From Coffea arabica (lineage: Eukaryota; Streptophyta; Magnoliopsida; Gentianales; Rubiaceae), in contig NC_092329.1 in the NCBI RefSeq assembly GCF_036785885.1, forward strand, positions 4,650,001-4,714,000: a DNA stretch of 64,000 bases. The letters run 5' to 3'. The notes under the pieces were generated by a model. It was given only the letters and a program-made list of their open reading frames with translations. It had not been told where the DNA came from and did not search any database. Shown one piece after another: positions 28,151 to 41,211 of the stretch (its first letter is position 1; every line of letters begins with the position of its first letter). The position numbers and the translations under genes are program-made.

Positions 28151-28159
28151 AGATATTTT
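28151..28159 (-). promoter_or_regulatory. Evening element
   Basis: AGATATTTT is the exact reverse complement of the evening element AAAATATCT. It lies about 460 bp upstream of the start codon of the cold/clock-type gene. Confidence 0.6.
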
Positions 28160-28196
28160 TTGGGGTGGAACAGTGAATTTAGCCGTACGAGAGAGA

Positions 28197-28205
28197 AAAA
28201 TATCT
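28197..28205 (+). promoter_or_regulatory. Evening element
   Basis: AAAATATCT, an exact evening element, 38 bp after the inverted one at 28151-28159 and about 410 bp upstream of the ATG. Confidence 0.6.
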
Positions 28206-28306
28206 TGCATCTGACCCTTGTCCTGCCTTTTTCCAATTTTCCAATTTTCCATCCTCCTCCGCCTGCCTGGCTTCCTGGCTACTCACTCATTCCCCGAATT
28301 CGCGGC

Positions 28307-28314
28307 TGACGTGG
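28307..28314 (+). promoter_or_regulatory. ACGT-core (G-box/ABRE-like) site
   Basis: TGACGTGG contains the ACGTGG core bound by bZIP/bHLH factors such as ABFs, HY5 and PIFs. It lies between the evening elements and the CRT/DRE core. Confidence 0.4.
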
Positions 28315-28403
28315 ACATCAACTTCGGCTGGACAAGTGTAAAAGTGCGACAACTGGGCTACTCTTTTTGGGTCCCAAATTCCTCTTTCTTTCCATCAACA
28401 AAA

Positions 28404-28409
28404 ACCGAC
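28404..28409 (+). promoter_or_regulatory. CRT/DRE core
   Basis: ACCGAC matches the RCCGAC core bound by CBF/DREB1 factors and lies about 200 bp upstream of the ATG, which fits cold induction of this gene. Confidence 0.5.
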
Positions 28410-28611
28410 CCATTGGTTTGTTCATGATACCAGTGAATATATAGTAAATCGTTCCAGAAACCAACCTAATCCAGAGAACGGCTTCTTTTACATGATTTTT
28501 TTTTCCTTTTTCGTTTTCTAAGTCTGGTGCTACGAGTGAACAATTCTGGGGATTTGTCTCTTTTGTTTTCCTAAATTTGGGTGCGGATTCCAGAAAGATA
28601 TCTATAGGAAC

Positions 28612-30640
28612 ATGCAAAGCTTAAATGGTTCTTCATCAAGGCCAGAAATGGACCGAACGGGGTCGCTATTGTCGGAGCTGAGCGTTGAAAAAGAAAAACA
28701 TCCCTCGAATTCTGATGATACAACCTCAACTTTGCTGGTATTTACCTCTTCTTCCTTTTTTTTTTTTTTTTTTGTCCTTGAGTTTTCAGGTATAATTTCT
28801 GGAGAAGTATGTAGCTTCCTTTCTGGTATCTTGGGCATGAGGGATAGTTGGGTCTAGTTTATTCAGCTCATTTCTTGAACAATTTTTTTTTTTGGGGTGC
28901 TTTTCCATGGATTTTTACACACTTTAGCTACTATTGCCTTTTTTCCTTAATTCCTTTGTCATCTGTAATTATTTTTCAAGATTTAGTTGTCAGTTGAAGG
29001 ATTCTATCTGTTTGGTGATCCAAAATCAAGCTGGTGGTATCTAATTTGTCATACGCTCATAGATAAAAGAATCTATTTTGGGAGGTTTCAAAAGGCGGTG
29101 GAGTTTCTCTACTTCTACCTTGTTTTTGGGTTACTAGTCTAAGTGGCTTCTTCGATCAGCAGAATAAAGATTATGAATTAAAGAGACAAGAAACAAGAAA
29201 TTAATTTTTGAACTGATTGGAGCTGATGAGTCTTTAGTTTAAATTCCTATTTTGTTCTGATTCAGTTTATTGCATTCAGGAATCTCAAGAAACAGAATCA
29301 GAATCCACACAGTGGACAGACGAGAAACACAGCTTGTATCTTAATTCGATGGAGGCCTCATTTGTTAACCAGTTGTATGATTCGTTGGATACATTGGGTG
29401 GTTTCTCCCAACAAGAATCCTTGTCAGAACCTAAAAACTGGGGGCAAATGAATGATGGTGTTGCTACTCCTTCTGGCCAGGTTTGATCAAATAACTCGTT
29501 AATGATTGCTAGCTGCATTAGCAGTTCGGAATATCTACGTTATTCTTTGAAATGTGATCATTGACATTGCTTTTTTTTTTTTTTTGGTCTTAAAAATTAG
29601 TTCAAGGTTTTCAAAGATGGCTCTTGGGCAAGAGTCAATTTCAGCAATTACAGGAGAGAAATGGCACGACCAAAGCAAGCACAGAAATCTGACCCTGTTT
29701 TGGCAAATCCCTGGATTCAACATTACAGGTCCTCGTGCAGGCACCAGACCAGAACCTTCCAAGGACAAGCTCCTGTATCTACTACTGCCAATCCAACTGC
29801 GTTTCCGTTTGGCTGCCAAGATTCTATGGGCAGCAATACAGGTATATTATCATCTTAGTTTGGTCCAGTTTACAAAAGCTCTAACTCCTTCACAGTGAGT
29901 GCTGCTACACTGCTGCTATTTTGTTTACATTGAATAGAGTTTACAGCCTCTTTTGTTATTAGAGACTGATTCCATTTTGTTTGCTAACTGGCACGGTCAA
30001 GGTTAATGTGTCAAAAACAGAAGTTTAACTTCACTATATCATAAACCATTTTTGGAGGTGGAAAGTTGAATGCCAATATTGCTATATTTATTCAAAATTA
30101 AAAAGATACCTTGCTACTTTCAACAGGCTTCAAGAAAATATGGAAGTTGACTTCAGAAGTGTCAGACTTCTTGGAGATGTGCTCCTTGAGCTTCAAATTA
30201 GAGATATGTGGTTTAAGAATGATTATGTAATAAAAAAAAGAGAGAGAGAGATGCTATTGGTAATTTGGTATGAGATTTGTTTATCCACTTGATAACCAAA
30301 GGACGAATTGTAGTTGCTTGTTTCAACTATATCTGCCAACTTAGACAGTCTGTGATTGTGTGTTGTTTTCAGAGATGACTGATCAAAACTTTGCTGACGA
30401 GGATTCTGAAGAAGAGAAGAAAAGCAGAAAACGCCGCCAAAAATGCAGAAAAAAGTCAGCAGCCACTGCTTCATCCAATGATCAAGTACATCCCATACTA
30501 AAGTCTTGCAAGATGAAAATAAAAAATCAGATTTTCTGACAACTATAAAGGTCTATAAATTCATTGTGCAGGTCGTACCTCATGGAAAGTTATCTCTTAT
30601 AGATGATCATTCCAAGGTTCATAGTTCCCAAAAAGAGTAG
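28612..30640 (+). CDS. COR27/COR28-like cold- and clock-regulated protein
   Basis: Likely homologue of Arabidopsis COR27/COR28, small nuclear regulators induced by cold and tied to the clock, flowering and light signalling. Five phase-matched exons: 28612-28737, 29280-29480, 29601-29841, 30373-30485, 30572-30640; 249 aa. The most diagnostic part is WTDEKHSLYLNSMEASFVNQLY (described here as two pieces, WTDEKHSLYLN and SMEASFVNQLY, about residues 53-74). Then come FKVFKDGSWARVNF (about 110-123), NPWIQHYRSS, an acidic-to-basic stretch MTDQNFADEDSEEEKK then SRKRRQKCRKKS that could be a nuclear localisation signal, and a final VVPHGKLSLID, possibly the VP motif used for COP1/SPA binding. No enzyme domain is visible. 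Start: the first ATG in the exon-1 frame after a pyrimidine-rich leader. The identification is from remembered family motifs, supported by evening elements and a CRT/DRE core upstream. Confidence 0.8.
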
Positions 30641-31224
30641 GGACTTGGATAGAGAACGCAATCAACTACGAGAATTGACATTCTTGTGATTGTAATTTAC
30701 AACTCGTATTTTTCAGTTGATTCTAATTAGTAGTTTGACTACAGATGTAAACCTCCTCAAACCCAGTGCTGAGGAGAGAAGGAAGATTGTCAAACCAGAA
30801 TGGCATGAGGCTTAGCCTGAGTTCTGCATAAGGGACTAGAGGGACGTTAAGGAGATGCAAGGGCCATGGATCATTCTGACACTGCCACAAATCAAAACAA
30901 GCCCCTGAAGACTCTCCACAAGATTTAAGCCCGTCTTTGCATAGAATCATGAACTACAATTTTATGGTGCTATGATGTCTGACATAACTTCATTTATTTA
31001 TTGTTTGATTAATTTCATTCAGCTGCTTTGACGTTTTAGTGTATGCTTGCCTTTTGTTTTTGTAAAATCAGAAGAAGAAATATTGTACAGATTTTTGTCA
31101 AATATCTCTTCAGGCTTTGTGATCTTCTCTGTTTTAGTTGAGAGTGCCTTTTGTATAGAGATAATTAAGAGCGCAGGTATATCGCCAACTTTCTATAAAA
31201 CTTGCAGTAATATTAATTGACAGT

Positions 31225-31560
31225 GAAATTATTCTAAATAATATTTTGCTTGCATTATAAATACATTTTCCAACCCACCTTTTTTATATTCCCAACTATC
31301 TTTTTATTTTACATACATCACATCATAAAAAGTGTTACAGTAATTATTCCAAATAATATTCTATACAAACACTCCCAATTGGGTTTGTTTGGATACCATT
31401 ATTATTCCAAATAATATTGTGCTTGCATCATAAATACATTTTTCAACTCATCTTTTTATATTTTCAACCAACTTTTTATCTCACATACATCACATTACAA
31501 AAAAGTGATACAGTAATTAGTCCAAATAATATTTCAAATAACACTCTATCCAAATATTAA
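31225..31560. mobile_element. GTTTGGATA-ended MITE, copies b and c in tandem
   Basis: Two copies side by side, about 31225-31372 and 31381-31560. Each has 'attattccaaataatat', 'cataaatacattt', 'acatacatcacat' and 'gtaatta'. 'gtttgtttggatacc' marks the left end of the second copy and 'ctctatccaaata' its right end. Confidence 0.6.
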
Positions 31561-31891
31561 CTCCAAATAATATTTGTAGGATTCTGACAGTGTAATAATT
31601 TTTTTTTTTTTTTTTAACGTTAACATCTATCTATGGATGTATGTCACCACATATATATGATTTAAATTTCAAAATTAAATTCATGTTATGTAGCATTGAT
31701 CTAAACTTGTTAGTGTAGACAAAATTGTATGCTAAAAGTGTATAAAAAAAACATGCTCATTTTTGTATTGTTGCTACATGCATTGGTACAAAATGGTCGA
31801 ATAGGAGTCTAACCGATTTTCTTAAAATTCACTATGTGAAGAACATGTACGAGGAAATGATAGTGGAGTAGCAACCTGTATCAAAGACTTA

Positions 31892-33364
31892 GGGGGCGTT
31901 TGGTAAGAGGGTATCGGATTCGGGGAATGGAATGAACCCCATAAATGGTGTTTGGTTCACTGGAATGGGAATTGAAATCTTGGAATGATTTCTAAAAATT
32001 TGATGTTTCTCCATTCCCAAGTATTTTGGTGGGTTTTGTCCGATTCCCAAGTTTGATTCCAAGAAACAAATCCAATTACATATTATAATTATACAATGAT
32101 ATAATTAATATTTATATATATTATATATATTATATATTATAATATATAATATATATAATATATTATAATTATAATATTAGTACATTATATAAATATATAT
32201 TATAATTATTTAGTTAAATATAATTATATTCATATAATATATATTATAAATTTATTAATATTATATAATAATATATTTATAATATATATGTATATTTATA
32301 AATGCATATTATATGTGCATATGATTATAATATACACATGTATATAATATTAATAAATTAATAAATTATATTTATATTTATATTTATTATTTTAAATACA
32401 ATAATATATAATAATTACTATATCTAATATTAATATGCATTATACTTATATAAAATATGAGTACAATTAATATTTATATATTATATAATTATAATTATGT
32501 ATTTATTTTATAGCATTTGTATAATTATAATTAATTATATATATAATATTTAATTTAATTAGTTATAAACTTATAATAATGATGTTATTGTATTATATAA
32601 TTATATATTATAATTATTTAGTTAAATATAATTATACTTATATAATATATATTATAAATTTATTAATATTATATAATATTATATTTATAATATATATGTA
32701 TATTTATAAATGTATATTATATGTGCATATAATTATAATATATACATGTATGCAATATTAATAAGTTATATAATTATAATAATTATTATTTTAAATATAA
32801 TAATATATAATAATAACTATATTTAATATGTAATATATATTATATTTATATAAAATATTATTATAATTAATATTTGTATATATTATATAATTATATTATA
32901 ACATTTGTATATTTATATTTAATTATATATATAATATTTAATTTAATTAGTTACAAACTTATAATAATATTATTATTATTTATATGTATTATATAATGTA
33001 TATTAATTTATGTAATATAATTAATATTATCCATTATACTAATAATTATACATGTTTACTAATAGAAATTATTAATTAGTTAGACTGAATTTACTAATAC
33101 ATTTATACTAATATATTTAATTAGTGAATATTTCTTATATCCCATTTACAAAGAGCCAATAACTATCATTTACGATGGGGTTTATAATATATTTATTATA
33201 TTCCATTCCGAAAGAGTTGACGAACCAAACATCAACTATAGTAATGATACACATTCCAGGTACTTGAACCAAACAAATGTATTGGAATGAATGATCTCAT
33301 TCCAAACCCAAGATATCCGATTCCGAATCCGAATCCAATACCGATGTGCGAACCAAACGCCACC
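31892..33364. mobile_element. PIF/Harbinger-like non-autonomous element (1.47 kb)
   Basis: The ends are GGGGGCGTTTGGT on the left and, in reverse complement, GGTGGCGTTTGGT on the right, flanked by TTA at 31889-31891 and 33365-33367. TTA target duplications and this type of end fit PIF/Harbinger. Subterminal parts also pair ('gtatcggattcggg' with 'atcggatatcttggg'; 'ggaatggaatga' blocks). The core (about 32090-33130) is almost only A and T and contains a diverged direct duplication of about 380 bp (32195-32580 and 32603-32968). No transposase is encoded. Confidence 0.7.
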
Positions 33365-33529
33365 TTAGTAGCAGTAAGGTCACCTGCTAAAATCTGACTT
33401 GTTCACTTGTTCTGCAACTTCCTATCGTATTCCTAATAAAACAATTAATATCAAACTAATAACAAGTAGAGAACACTAATGCCTATTTTAGCTACAAGTA
33501 TCTTGACTAGAAAAACATAGAATTTGGAA

Positions 33530-33655
33530 TAAAAATTTCAGATTTTGTTTTGCTTGCATCATACGCACAATTCCCAATCACCTTTTTATCTCACATACAT
33601 CACATCACAAAAAGTACTACAGTAACTGAATCAAATAAATCATCCAAATAAACTC
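33530..33655. mobile_element. GTTTGGATA-ended MITE, copy d
   Basis: Carries the family body 'ttgcttgcatcata', 'ctcacatacatcacatcac' and 'aagtactacagtaa' and ends 'catccaaataaac'. The left end is eroded. Confidence 0.5.
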
Positions 33656-34300
33656 AGTGATCACTTTAAAAGCCATGATCATTATCCATTTACATTAACA
33701 GTTTAAAGCGTAAAAAAATTTTGAATAAAGAAAAAGAAAAAAATTTCACAGACTTCACAGGATACTAATTCAAATTACATCGGTTCGATCCGTTCTGGAC
33801 AAACCTTATCCCTAATAAACCAAACCAACCTACAAACAATTTTCATTTTTGCCATGGACGTTGGTCCTTTTTTCTTTTTTTTTTTTAATGTTACTATTGT
33901 ATATGATGATTTTTCCAGACGTACATTCGGACAAACTTAGAAATATGACCAAACCAAGCCTTACCCACCGCTGTCTGAAAAGTTGCCCAATTTCCCAGCG
34001 GGTCAGCGGCCCAACCCAACACACGATTGTATCGCAAAATTTGCCGATTGCTTTCTCCCCCTTTCTTGCTTGCGTTTCCTCCCTTTCTGCTTCTGCATCA
34101 TAGAATTTTCTCTTCAAATTTTTCTTCCCTATTTTTTCCTTCTGAATTTTCGATTTTGACAGTAAATTCTTGCCGAAATTGATTACATATTTTTGTTCTT
34201 CATGTTTAATTACATTAGGTCAAGTATATCGAAATCGATGAAGGCGACCGATTTAGCTAGGTTTTTCAGTTGCTGAATATTATGCCATAAAATTGAAACA

Positions 34301-37013
34301 ATGCCGTGGTCTGGGTTGACGACGAAGGCGGTAGGGCGGTGTTTGGCAACCCGTCGAGATGTATCTCGACGATTTATAAGACGCGGATATTCCAAAACTA
34401 GTGCGGGATTGGGGAATTTGTTTCAGATTCGAGGATTCAACAGCTTTGCTGGCTTTAATCCATATTCTCCAGCTAATAATCGGACGATTTCCGGTTCGTA
34501 TCAACACAGCAATGCGTGTTTAGGATTTAGGAGCTTGTGCAATTGTGGTCATTGCAATGGCGCCAGTCTTTCGCAAAGGAGAGGATTTTTGGGGTGTGGT
34601 GATGGTGAAGAAGGGAGTATGTTATCCAAAGTCTACGAAGAACGCCGCGTTTTAGGGTAAGGTTTTGATTCTTTTTCATCTTTGATCTTCTTCTCTCTCA
34701 CCCCCTTTTTTCTTCCATCTTATTTGTTTGGTTTTGCTGAAATGCGGTTAAACTCTTGATTGATTTGTTAGCTGTGTCTTAGTTCGTTAGTGAAGCTCAG
34801 TTGTTTGAGAAAGATTGTTCATTTTATTTTAGCTGCGGTAGACCTTAGCATCACAGAGCGGTTATGTAACGGGGCAGTTCTGATCATCTAAAGTGGTGTA
34901 GATTTCATTTCTGCCTTAGATATTCGTGTTGCGTTTTTTCATGCTATAACTATCACATTAATTTCGGCATTTTTATCATTTTTCGGATAATTGGCTGCCA
35001 TAAAGTTTTGAGGTTTCATGTTAGATTTAGTTTCGTCATGCTTTCATCTATCCTGTGGTTGATCCTGTACTTTGTGATATTATCAAACCCGGCGCTTCCT
35101 GAGTTTTAGGAGAGCGTGTCCCCCCCCCCCCCCCCCCCCCAAACAAAAACAAAAAACAATAAAAAGTGACTTTTTCATCTAGTTTTACATAAGTTGCATC
35201 CTGTGAGCTGAGCAAAAGTAAATTCATTATGGTGGAAGAAGGACAATGACTGAGACGTACAGCCTATTCTTATGGAATGGGCTTTGATTGGCTTGCAGCA
35301 TTATGCTGTTCATTCAAATTCTTACGAGTGCTATTACAGTTTTTTTCCATCTTCATATAGCCTTATGTCCTAACTGTCTAGTTGCAATGCATTGAATTTT
35401 TTTCCATTTCATGCATTTGTTTTTCTTTTATGTCATTATGTCAGAATTTGATCTTGCCCACATTTTTCTTATGAGGATCATATGATTTGTGCACTGACTT
35501 GTATTTTCTAAATACTGTTAGATACTCTCCAGAGCAGTTATTTGCTGTTGTTGCTGCTGTTGACTTGTATGAAGATTTCCTTCCATGGTGTCAACGATCA
35601 GAAATAGTTCGGCGCAATCCAGATGGATCTTTTGATGCAGACCTAGAAATTGGTTTTAAGTTTCTTGTTGAAAGTTATATGTCCCATGTTGAGTTGACCA
35701 AGCCAAGATATATAAAGGTATGAAAATTTCTTATAGTGAATGTCTTGGTTTTGGAAGTTTCAGTTTTCGGTATGCCTTATTCTATTGTTAACAGGTACAG
35801 ACATAAGTTCTTACTGTTCTTGTATTGGAGATATTTTGGTATTCCCATTTATGGAACTGGTCTGGTACGACACATTAGTGATTGACATGAGTGGAATAAT
35901 CTAAGTTAGCTGGGATCATAGTGGCTTGTGAAATGGCCTTTGGTCCCTTTACCCTCATGAAACATTGATAAATAGGATGCAGGTCATCTTCAAAATGTTC
36001 AAAGTGTAGTGTCAGTGTGACTGTTATAATTACTTATATACTGTCCTGAACTGGAGATTTCAACTTGTGAAAAGCAGCTCCGTATAAATTACTCTAAAAT
36101 CTAAATATTTTCTTGACCTCATATCAACAGTAGGCCGTATGGCATCTTAAATACATCTTTCATTGTCATCTAATCCAAAACAAGGAAAAAAGTCAACCAT
36201 AATGTTAAGCCGAGGCTAATTTGTCAAATGGGGTGCAACAAGTTCTATGATTGGCTTTTGGTTCAGAAGTTTGCTGCTTCTATTATGTTTTGCTTTGCAT
36301 GTCTTAGGAATTTTTACTGTACTTTGTGATGTTCATCATGTCCTGAGCATCTTTTCAGACTTTCAGTTGATGAGATTGTAACATCTCGTTCATTTTACTT
36401 GCAGACTACTGCATCTCAAAGTGCTCTTTTCGATCATCTGATAAACATCTGGCAATTCAATCCCGGGCCTGTTCCAGGAACTTGTAACCTTTATTTCTGG
36501 GTTGATTTTAAGTTTCAATCTCCATTTTATCGACAGGTATGCTTCCTTTATGGAGTTAACTACTCTTGGCAAGATTGAAATTACATGTGAAACTTTGGAG
36601 GAGTTTATCTTCACATTGGTTTAAATTATGTCCATAAAATCTGGGTTTGGTATCTGGTTAGTTTCCATGGTTGTTCTTGATAATCCGTGTTTAATGAGTA
36701 TTGATCGAGAAATTTTACGGGTGCAATGACACTAAAATTTTCAAAACAAGCAATTTTTCTTTGAACATTTGTGTTATTCAGTAATTAAAGGAGATATTGC
36801 TCTAAAGAAGTTGCAGAAATTCATGACTTATATCATAAGCTGGAGGTTTGAGTTTGGTATACTTTTTCTTATTTTCCTTCTGCTTGACAGATGGCAAACA
36901 TGTTCTTTAAGGAGGTGGTGTCTCGACTAGTTGGTTCCTTTAATGACCGTTGCCGTTTGATATATGGACCTGGGGTCCAAGTTCTTGAAAATTCTTATGA
37001 ACAGAGGGCCTGA
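34301..37013 (+). CDS. COQ10: Mitochondrial coenzyme Q-binding protein COQ10 homologue (START domain)
   Basis: COQ10 proteins are polyketide-cyclase/START-like proteins of the mitochondrial inner membrane that bind ubiquinone and are needed for its use and synthesis. Four phase-matched exons: 34301-34656, 35522-35717, 36405-36536, 36891-37013; 268 aa. The first about 110 residues form an Arg/Ser-rich, acid-poor leader (MPWSGLTTKAVGRCLATRR) fitting a mitochondrial presequence. The START/polyketide-cyclase domain begins at VLGYSPEQLFAVVAAVDLYE (about 117-136), with DFLPWCQRSEIV, LEIGFKFLVESYMSHV, WQFNPGPVPGTCNLYFWVDF, and a C-terminal helix MANMFFKEVVSRLVGSF. Length and domain order fit plant COQ10 proteins. 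The ATG at 34301 is taken as start because it opens the presequence. Intron 1 contains a 21-bp poly-C tract. Confidence 0.9.
35120..35140 (+). repeat. Poly(C) tract of 21 in COQ10 intron 1
   Basis: Uninterrupted run of C in the first intron. Such tracts are rare in plant nuclear DNA and the length is likely to be unstable or mis-called. Confidence 0.8.
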
Positions 37014-40000
37014 GAGTGTCCATTTACTCCAAACTCAGCCCAAAATGATGATGCTCTCTGCGTTTTAAGCATATGACAACCTGTGCCTTTTCTTTGGTCT
37101 GGCGGGTAAAATTCGAAGGATGGGAAAGGTGTTAATTGGACCTGGTACTTTTGCCCCTTGTTCAATTAAACTAGCCAACTTGCTCATATGACATCGGGGT
37201 ATAGGGTAATTATCTGAACTGTGCCATTTGTTATGGACATGCATCAGATTAATTCTTGAACGTAGTTGTATCTGGTTGATCTTAACTTAGTTGTCATTGC
37301 TTCAGCTAGAGGATTTCTCGTCCGCTTTCTGTTATTAGTCTCTTTGTTGTGCAGCCAAGCAAAAGGAGACGAGAGAATTCTGGCCCTTTCTTTTTTTTTT
37401 TTTTTTGAACTTTTGTGCCATCAGTTTGTACTTACCATTGAATTGTAGGTTTCCAATCAGAAACGAGTTCATTCTCCTTTTTACCTCGTTAACACAGAAA
37501 CGAACACCTGTGGATTTTTGTATGGGCCTAATAACTACTTAAAAATGACTGTGTGTGGCTTGCCTATTCATAGCGAACCCAAGACACTATGGTTTCAGCG
37601 TGTACCCAGGGAGTAGCGCTTCATAGCATCGGACCACCAATTGTTTTTCAAAGTCCAGCGTCGATGTCCAGGACTATGGTCGACTAGGGGCTTGGTCAGG
37701 GATATAGAAAGCATCTTGTCTTGTCTCGTTCGTAAAATGGAGGGATTGGGCCTGCAGAAGTGCAGATGCAAATGGATAACTTGCAAATCATTAACCAGTA
37801 AATATTTCAAAAAATTTGTACACATAGTGATCCACTTTGCCGAGTAAAGGGTTGTTTTGATGAGATTTTTTCTCTTTTTCTTTTTTGGGTTTCTTTAGAA
37901 CATAATGTTGGACCTGAGATTACTGGAGTCCACATATAGATCTTGCAAAGCAAATTTTTAAGCTAAATTAGTTTGTGATAGCCTAAGATAAAAATCTCCA
38001 TTGCGAAGATTTCATTCCCATTTTTGTACTTCTGATAGACAATTCTTCTTTACTGGATGTGTAGGGAAGATCAATTGGGAGCTCTTGTTTTCGCAACCGC
38101 TTCCCAATATACATCCGGCGAAGAAAATTCGAATGATATCGATTTTGAGAAGAAAATCTAGCCTAATTATCAACTCTGTCTCAAAATCTGACCCGTTTCT
38201 AACCTGTCAACCATTACTTTTCTACAGTCAAATCCCTTTTTATTTAGAGGAAGCGGAATAACATCTTTACACGCTCATAGTTTTGTTTTCTAGACACGTT
38301 TACATTTGGCCTAAAGAGTTTAAAAATTCAAAAAATGGGATGGTGTAAATTTGATAGAATAACGGTCAAAAAGGGGTGGCGAAAGCTATTTATTAAAGCC
38401 CTTGTTTTTTTTTTTCTTTTTCTTTTTGGAACAACCAAAAGAAGAAAAGGACAAGGTAATAAAGAAGCTAAATGATTGTGAATTAAGGTTAGGAGGGATT
38501 ATGCCAGCTTCCAAATTGTAGCAGTTGCATGGTATTTTCGCAACAAGACTTGATCTGGCATTTGGACCCCTCATCTAATCCCACAACCAATACATAATTT
38601 GAGAAAGCTAATTCATGAACATGAACGGATGGCGAGGAAGATTGGTGATGTGTGTCCATTTTGACTACAGACTATTCCTCCATCAATAAAGTGGGAAGTA
38701 TAAGATCCGTCAAGATCAATTCATCCCTTCATCTTCATGGCCTATTTTCATCCATCTTTGTAGATTTTCCAGTCTCCAGATTCCCCATGTTACCAATAAA
38801 ACACGCTATATCCAATAATTCATTCGCTTTAGGATATCCCTATTCCCTCCAGCTGGAAATAGGGAGTGTGGCCACCCACTAAATCTGTTCTCTGATTGGA
38901 GAATTGGGGTTGATGGGATCTTGATATCAACTACTTCTCCATCTCGACCACGAATTTTTATTCCTCCCCCTTTCTTCTTATTTCGCTTTTGCATAATATG
39001 AACATCAAATGAGTATCTTTTTCTCCTTTGATAGATCAATCTTCATCATTGGTAATCAAGAGTCCATATCCACCGTACTTCATTGCGACAATAAAAGCAT
39101 CTCATCATCGTGAGACAAAGATTTCTTTATTCACTGTCTCCTTTTTTGAATTTTTCTATGATGACTATCCTCTCTCTATATCATAGCTGGCCGCTGTAAA
39201 GGAAGAATTGCGAGTAATAACATAAAATTATGATGTCGAATAACTTTTATATTTGTTGTTAAGATAATGCAGCATTAAAATCCATTTGGATCACTCCTCT
39301 ACTTACGCCGTTAGTACGTTCATCGTAATTAGGGTAGTAGTTTGGTTTTATGATGACACAAGGGTCAAAAGAGACAAAGGGGAAATCAAGTGGTAAATTT
39401 TATTGATATTCAGAAAATCTTGGATTTCATATGCCATAGTTAAGACCAGTTTTTTATGTTGAATTTTTTTTTTTACTAAGTGCTCGGTGGGCACTCGTTA
39501 GTATATCAAAATCACACTCAACTTAGCATGTGAATACATGCAATCACAATTCTTGCACCCTCATTTTCTCAAATTAACTATATTTTTCGAATGTAAAATA
39601 TAAGGCCCCTTTTAACAAATAGGCACCGCTTAGCCAAAAGATTGATGCTTTAAATAAATGGTGCTAATTCAGTCTTGTCCTATCACAGGTGCATTTTAGA
39701 ATGTTGACTATTATTGAATTTTCATTTTCTAAAACAGAAAAATATAAGGAAAAGCTTGACGTGTGTATTTATCTTCCATAATAGAATAAACGACAAATAT
39801 AAGAAGGAAGAAACTGATTATTCGCACCCTTGTCGACATTGAATTCTATTGATGATGCAAATACTTTGTAAAAATCTCTTGGCTTGAGAAGATGACATAT
39901 AATTCAGGAAGAAGATGCATGCATTCATCCAATCAAACTACCATTGAAGAAGACATGCATGCAAGGAGAGCCGCCATTTACAAGTTGCTGTCGAGGATAG

Positions 40001-40514
40001 GAATGGAGCGCCTAGAGCTTGAAAATGATCCAGATAAAGATTCAAGACGAAGTCTGCAGTATTCAGACAAGTTGAGATATACATTAGTCACTCTCCATTT
40101 CATACTATTCAACATGATTTATGGTGGTTAAGGCTTCAGAACGTAGAGTTTAGAGGTTATAGGTTTTAATCCTTCTATCCCCTCTCCGTTTCTTAAATCA
40201 CACCTCTTCCTTCCTAGAAATTTTATTTTAGAAAAAATGATTTATGGTGATTGGACTTTGGAAGCACAAATAGTTCTTCCCCTCAACTGTCTGAACTCTG
40301 AAATATATATCGTTTCACAGGTGACATAGAAAGATGGCTCAATAGTGGAAGTAGAGCAGCGAAGGAATCCATGTCTACAGTATGCCGATTCTGAGGGCAA
40401 ATGGAATCAAAATTTCTAGCGGAAAATGTCTACACCAAGAATAGAAGAATATATTGGTGTTTTCTTTTCCCGTTCTTCGAAATCACAAGGAAAAAAAATT
40501 GAAATATGAAAAAA
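37014..40514. other. Gene-poor intergenic region
   Basis: No recognised gene. It starts with the probable 3' UTR of the COQ10 gene. Short open stretches occur at 37641-37847 and 39892-40131 but none resembles a known family. Near 39490 'gtgctcggtgggcactcg' resembles the ends of a small MITE group. Confidence 0.45.
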
Positions 40515-41211
40515 GGATAAATTACCTTTTACCCCCTATGATTTGGTATTTTATTACATAATCTCCCTGTGGTTTAAAAACTTATATATAAACCCCTGAT
40601 GATTTGGGTTAAAGTGTCATCATTAGTTTTTTCATTAAAACTAACGGTCAAAAGTAAAAAATCAAGTCGAGGTAATAAATTGAAAATTTCACTCTTTTAT
40701 TACTTTTTTTCTTTTTTCTTTCTCTCTTTTTTTTTTTTTGGGAAGAGAAGAGATGATTTTGAAAGCCTATACTTTGGCCTACAAAATCTTAATTTTCTGC
40801 AAATACAGAAGAGATGGAAGGGAAATAAAAAAAAACAAACAAAAAAGATGGAAGGGAGATATAAAACAAATAAATAAGAAACAAAAATACCAAATTCTTT
40901 TTTGACTACAAATATCATTATAAGTTCTAAAACCAAATCTTAAATGGTGTTTTTTAGTTCTTATTTATTTATTTTTTATTTCAATTTCTTCTTTTTTATG
41001 TTTGGAGGGCAAAAAGAAGAAACAATGAAAGGAAAAATTTGACAATTTATTATTTTGATTATGATTTTTTACTACTTACGGTTAGTTTTAACAAGAAAAC
41101 TAATGGTGACAGATTAACCTAAACTATGAGGGGCAGTATATAAATTTTTAAACCGTAAGAGAGTTATGTGATAAAACATCACATCACACGCGAATAAAAG
41201 ATAATTTGTCC
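40515..41211 (+). mobile_element. Inverted-repeat MITE, copy 2 (697 bp)
   Basis: Ends 'ggataaattaccttttacc' and, in reverse complement, 'ggacaaattatcttttatt'. The ends pair imperfectly for about 135 bp ('cattagttttttcattaaaa' with 'cattagttttcttgttaaaa'). It matches copy 1 (12772-13460) in opposite orientation across the interior ('gacaaaatcttaatt', 'aacaaaaataccaaatct'-type blocks). The flanks are A-rich, so the target duplication cannot be read. Confidence 0.7.

Noticed and set aside
32579..32761. Tyr/Ile-rich open frame
   Set aside because: It falls in the almost pure A/T core of the Harbinger-like element.
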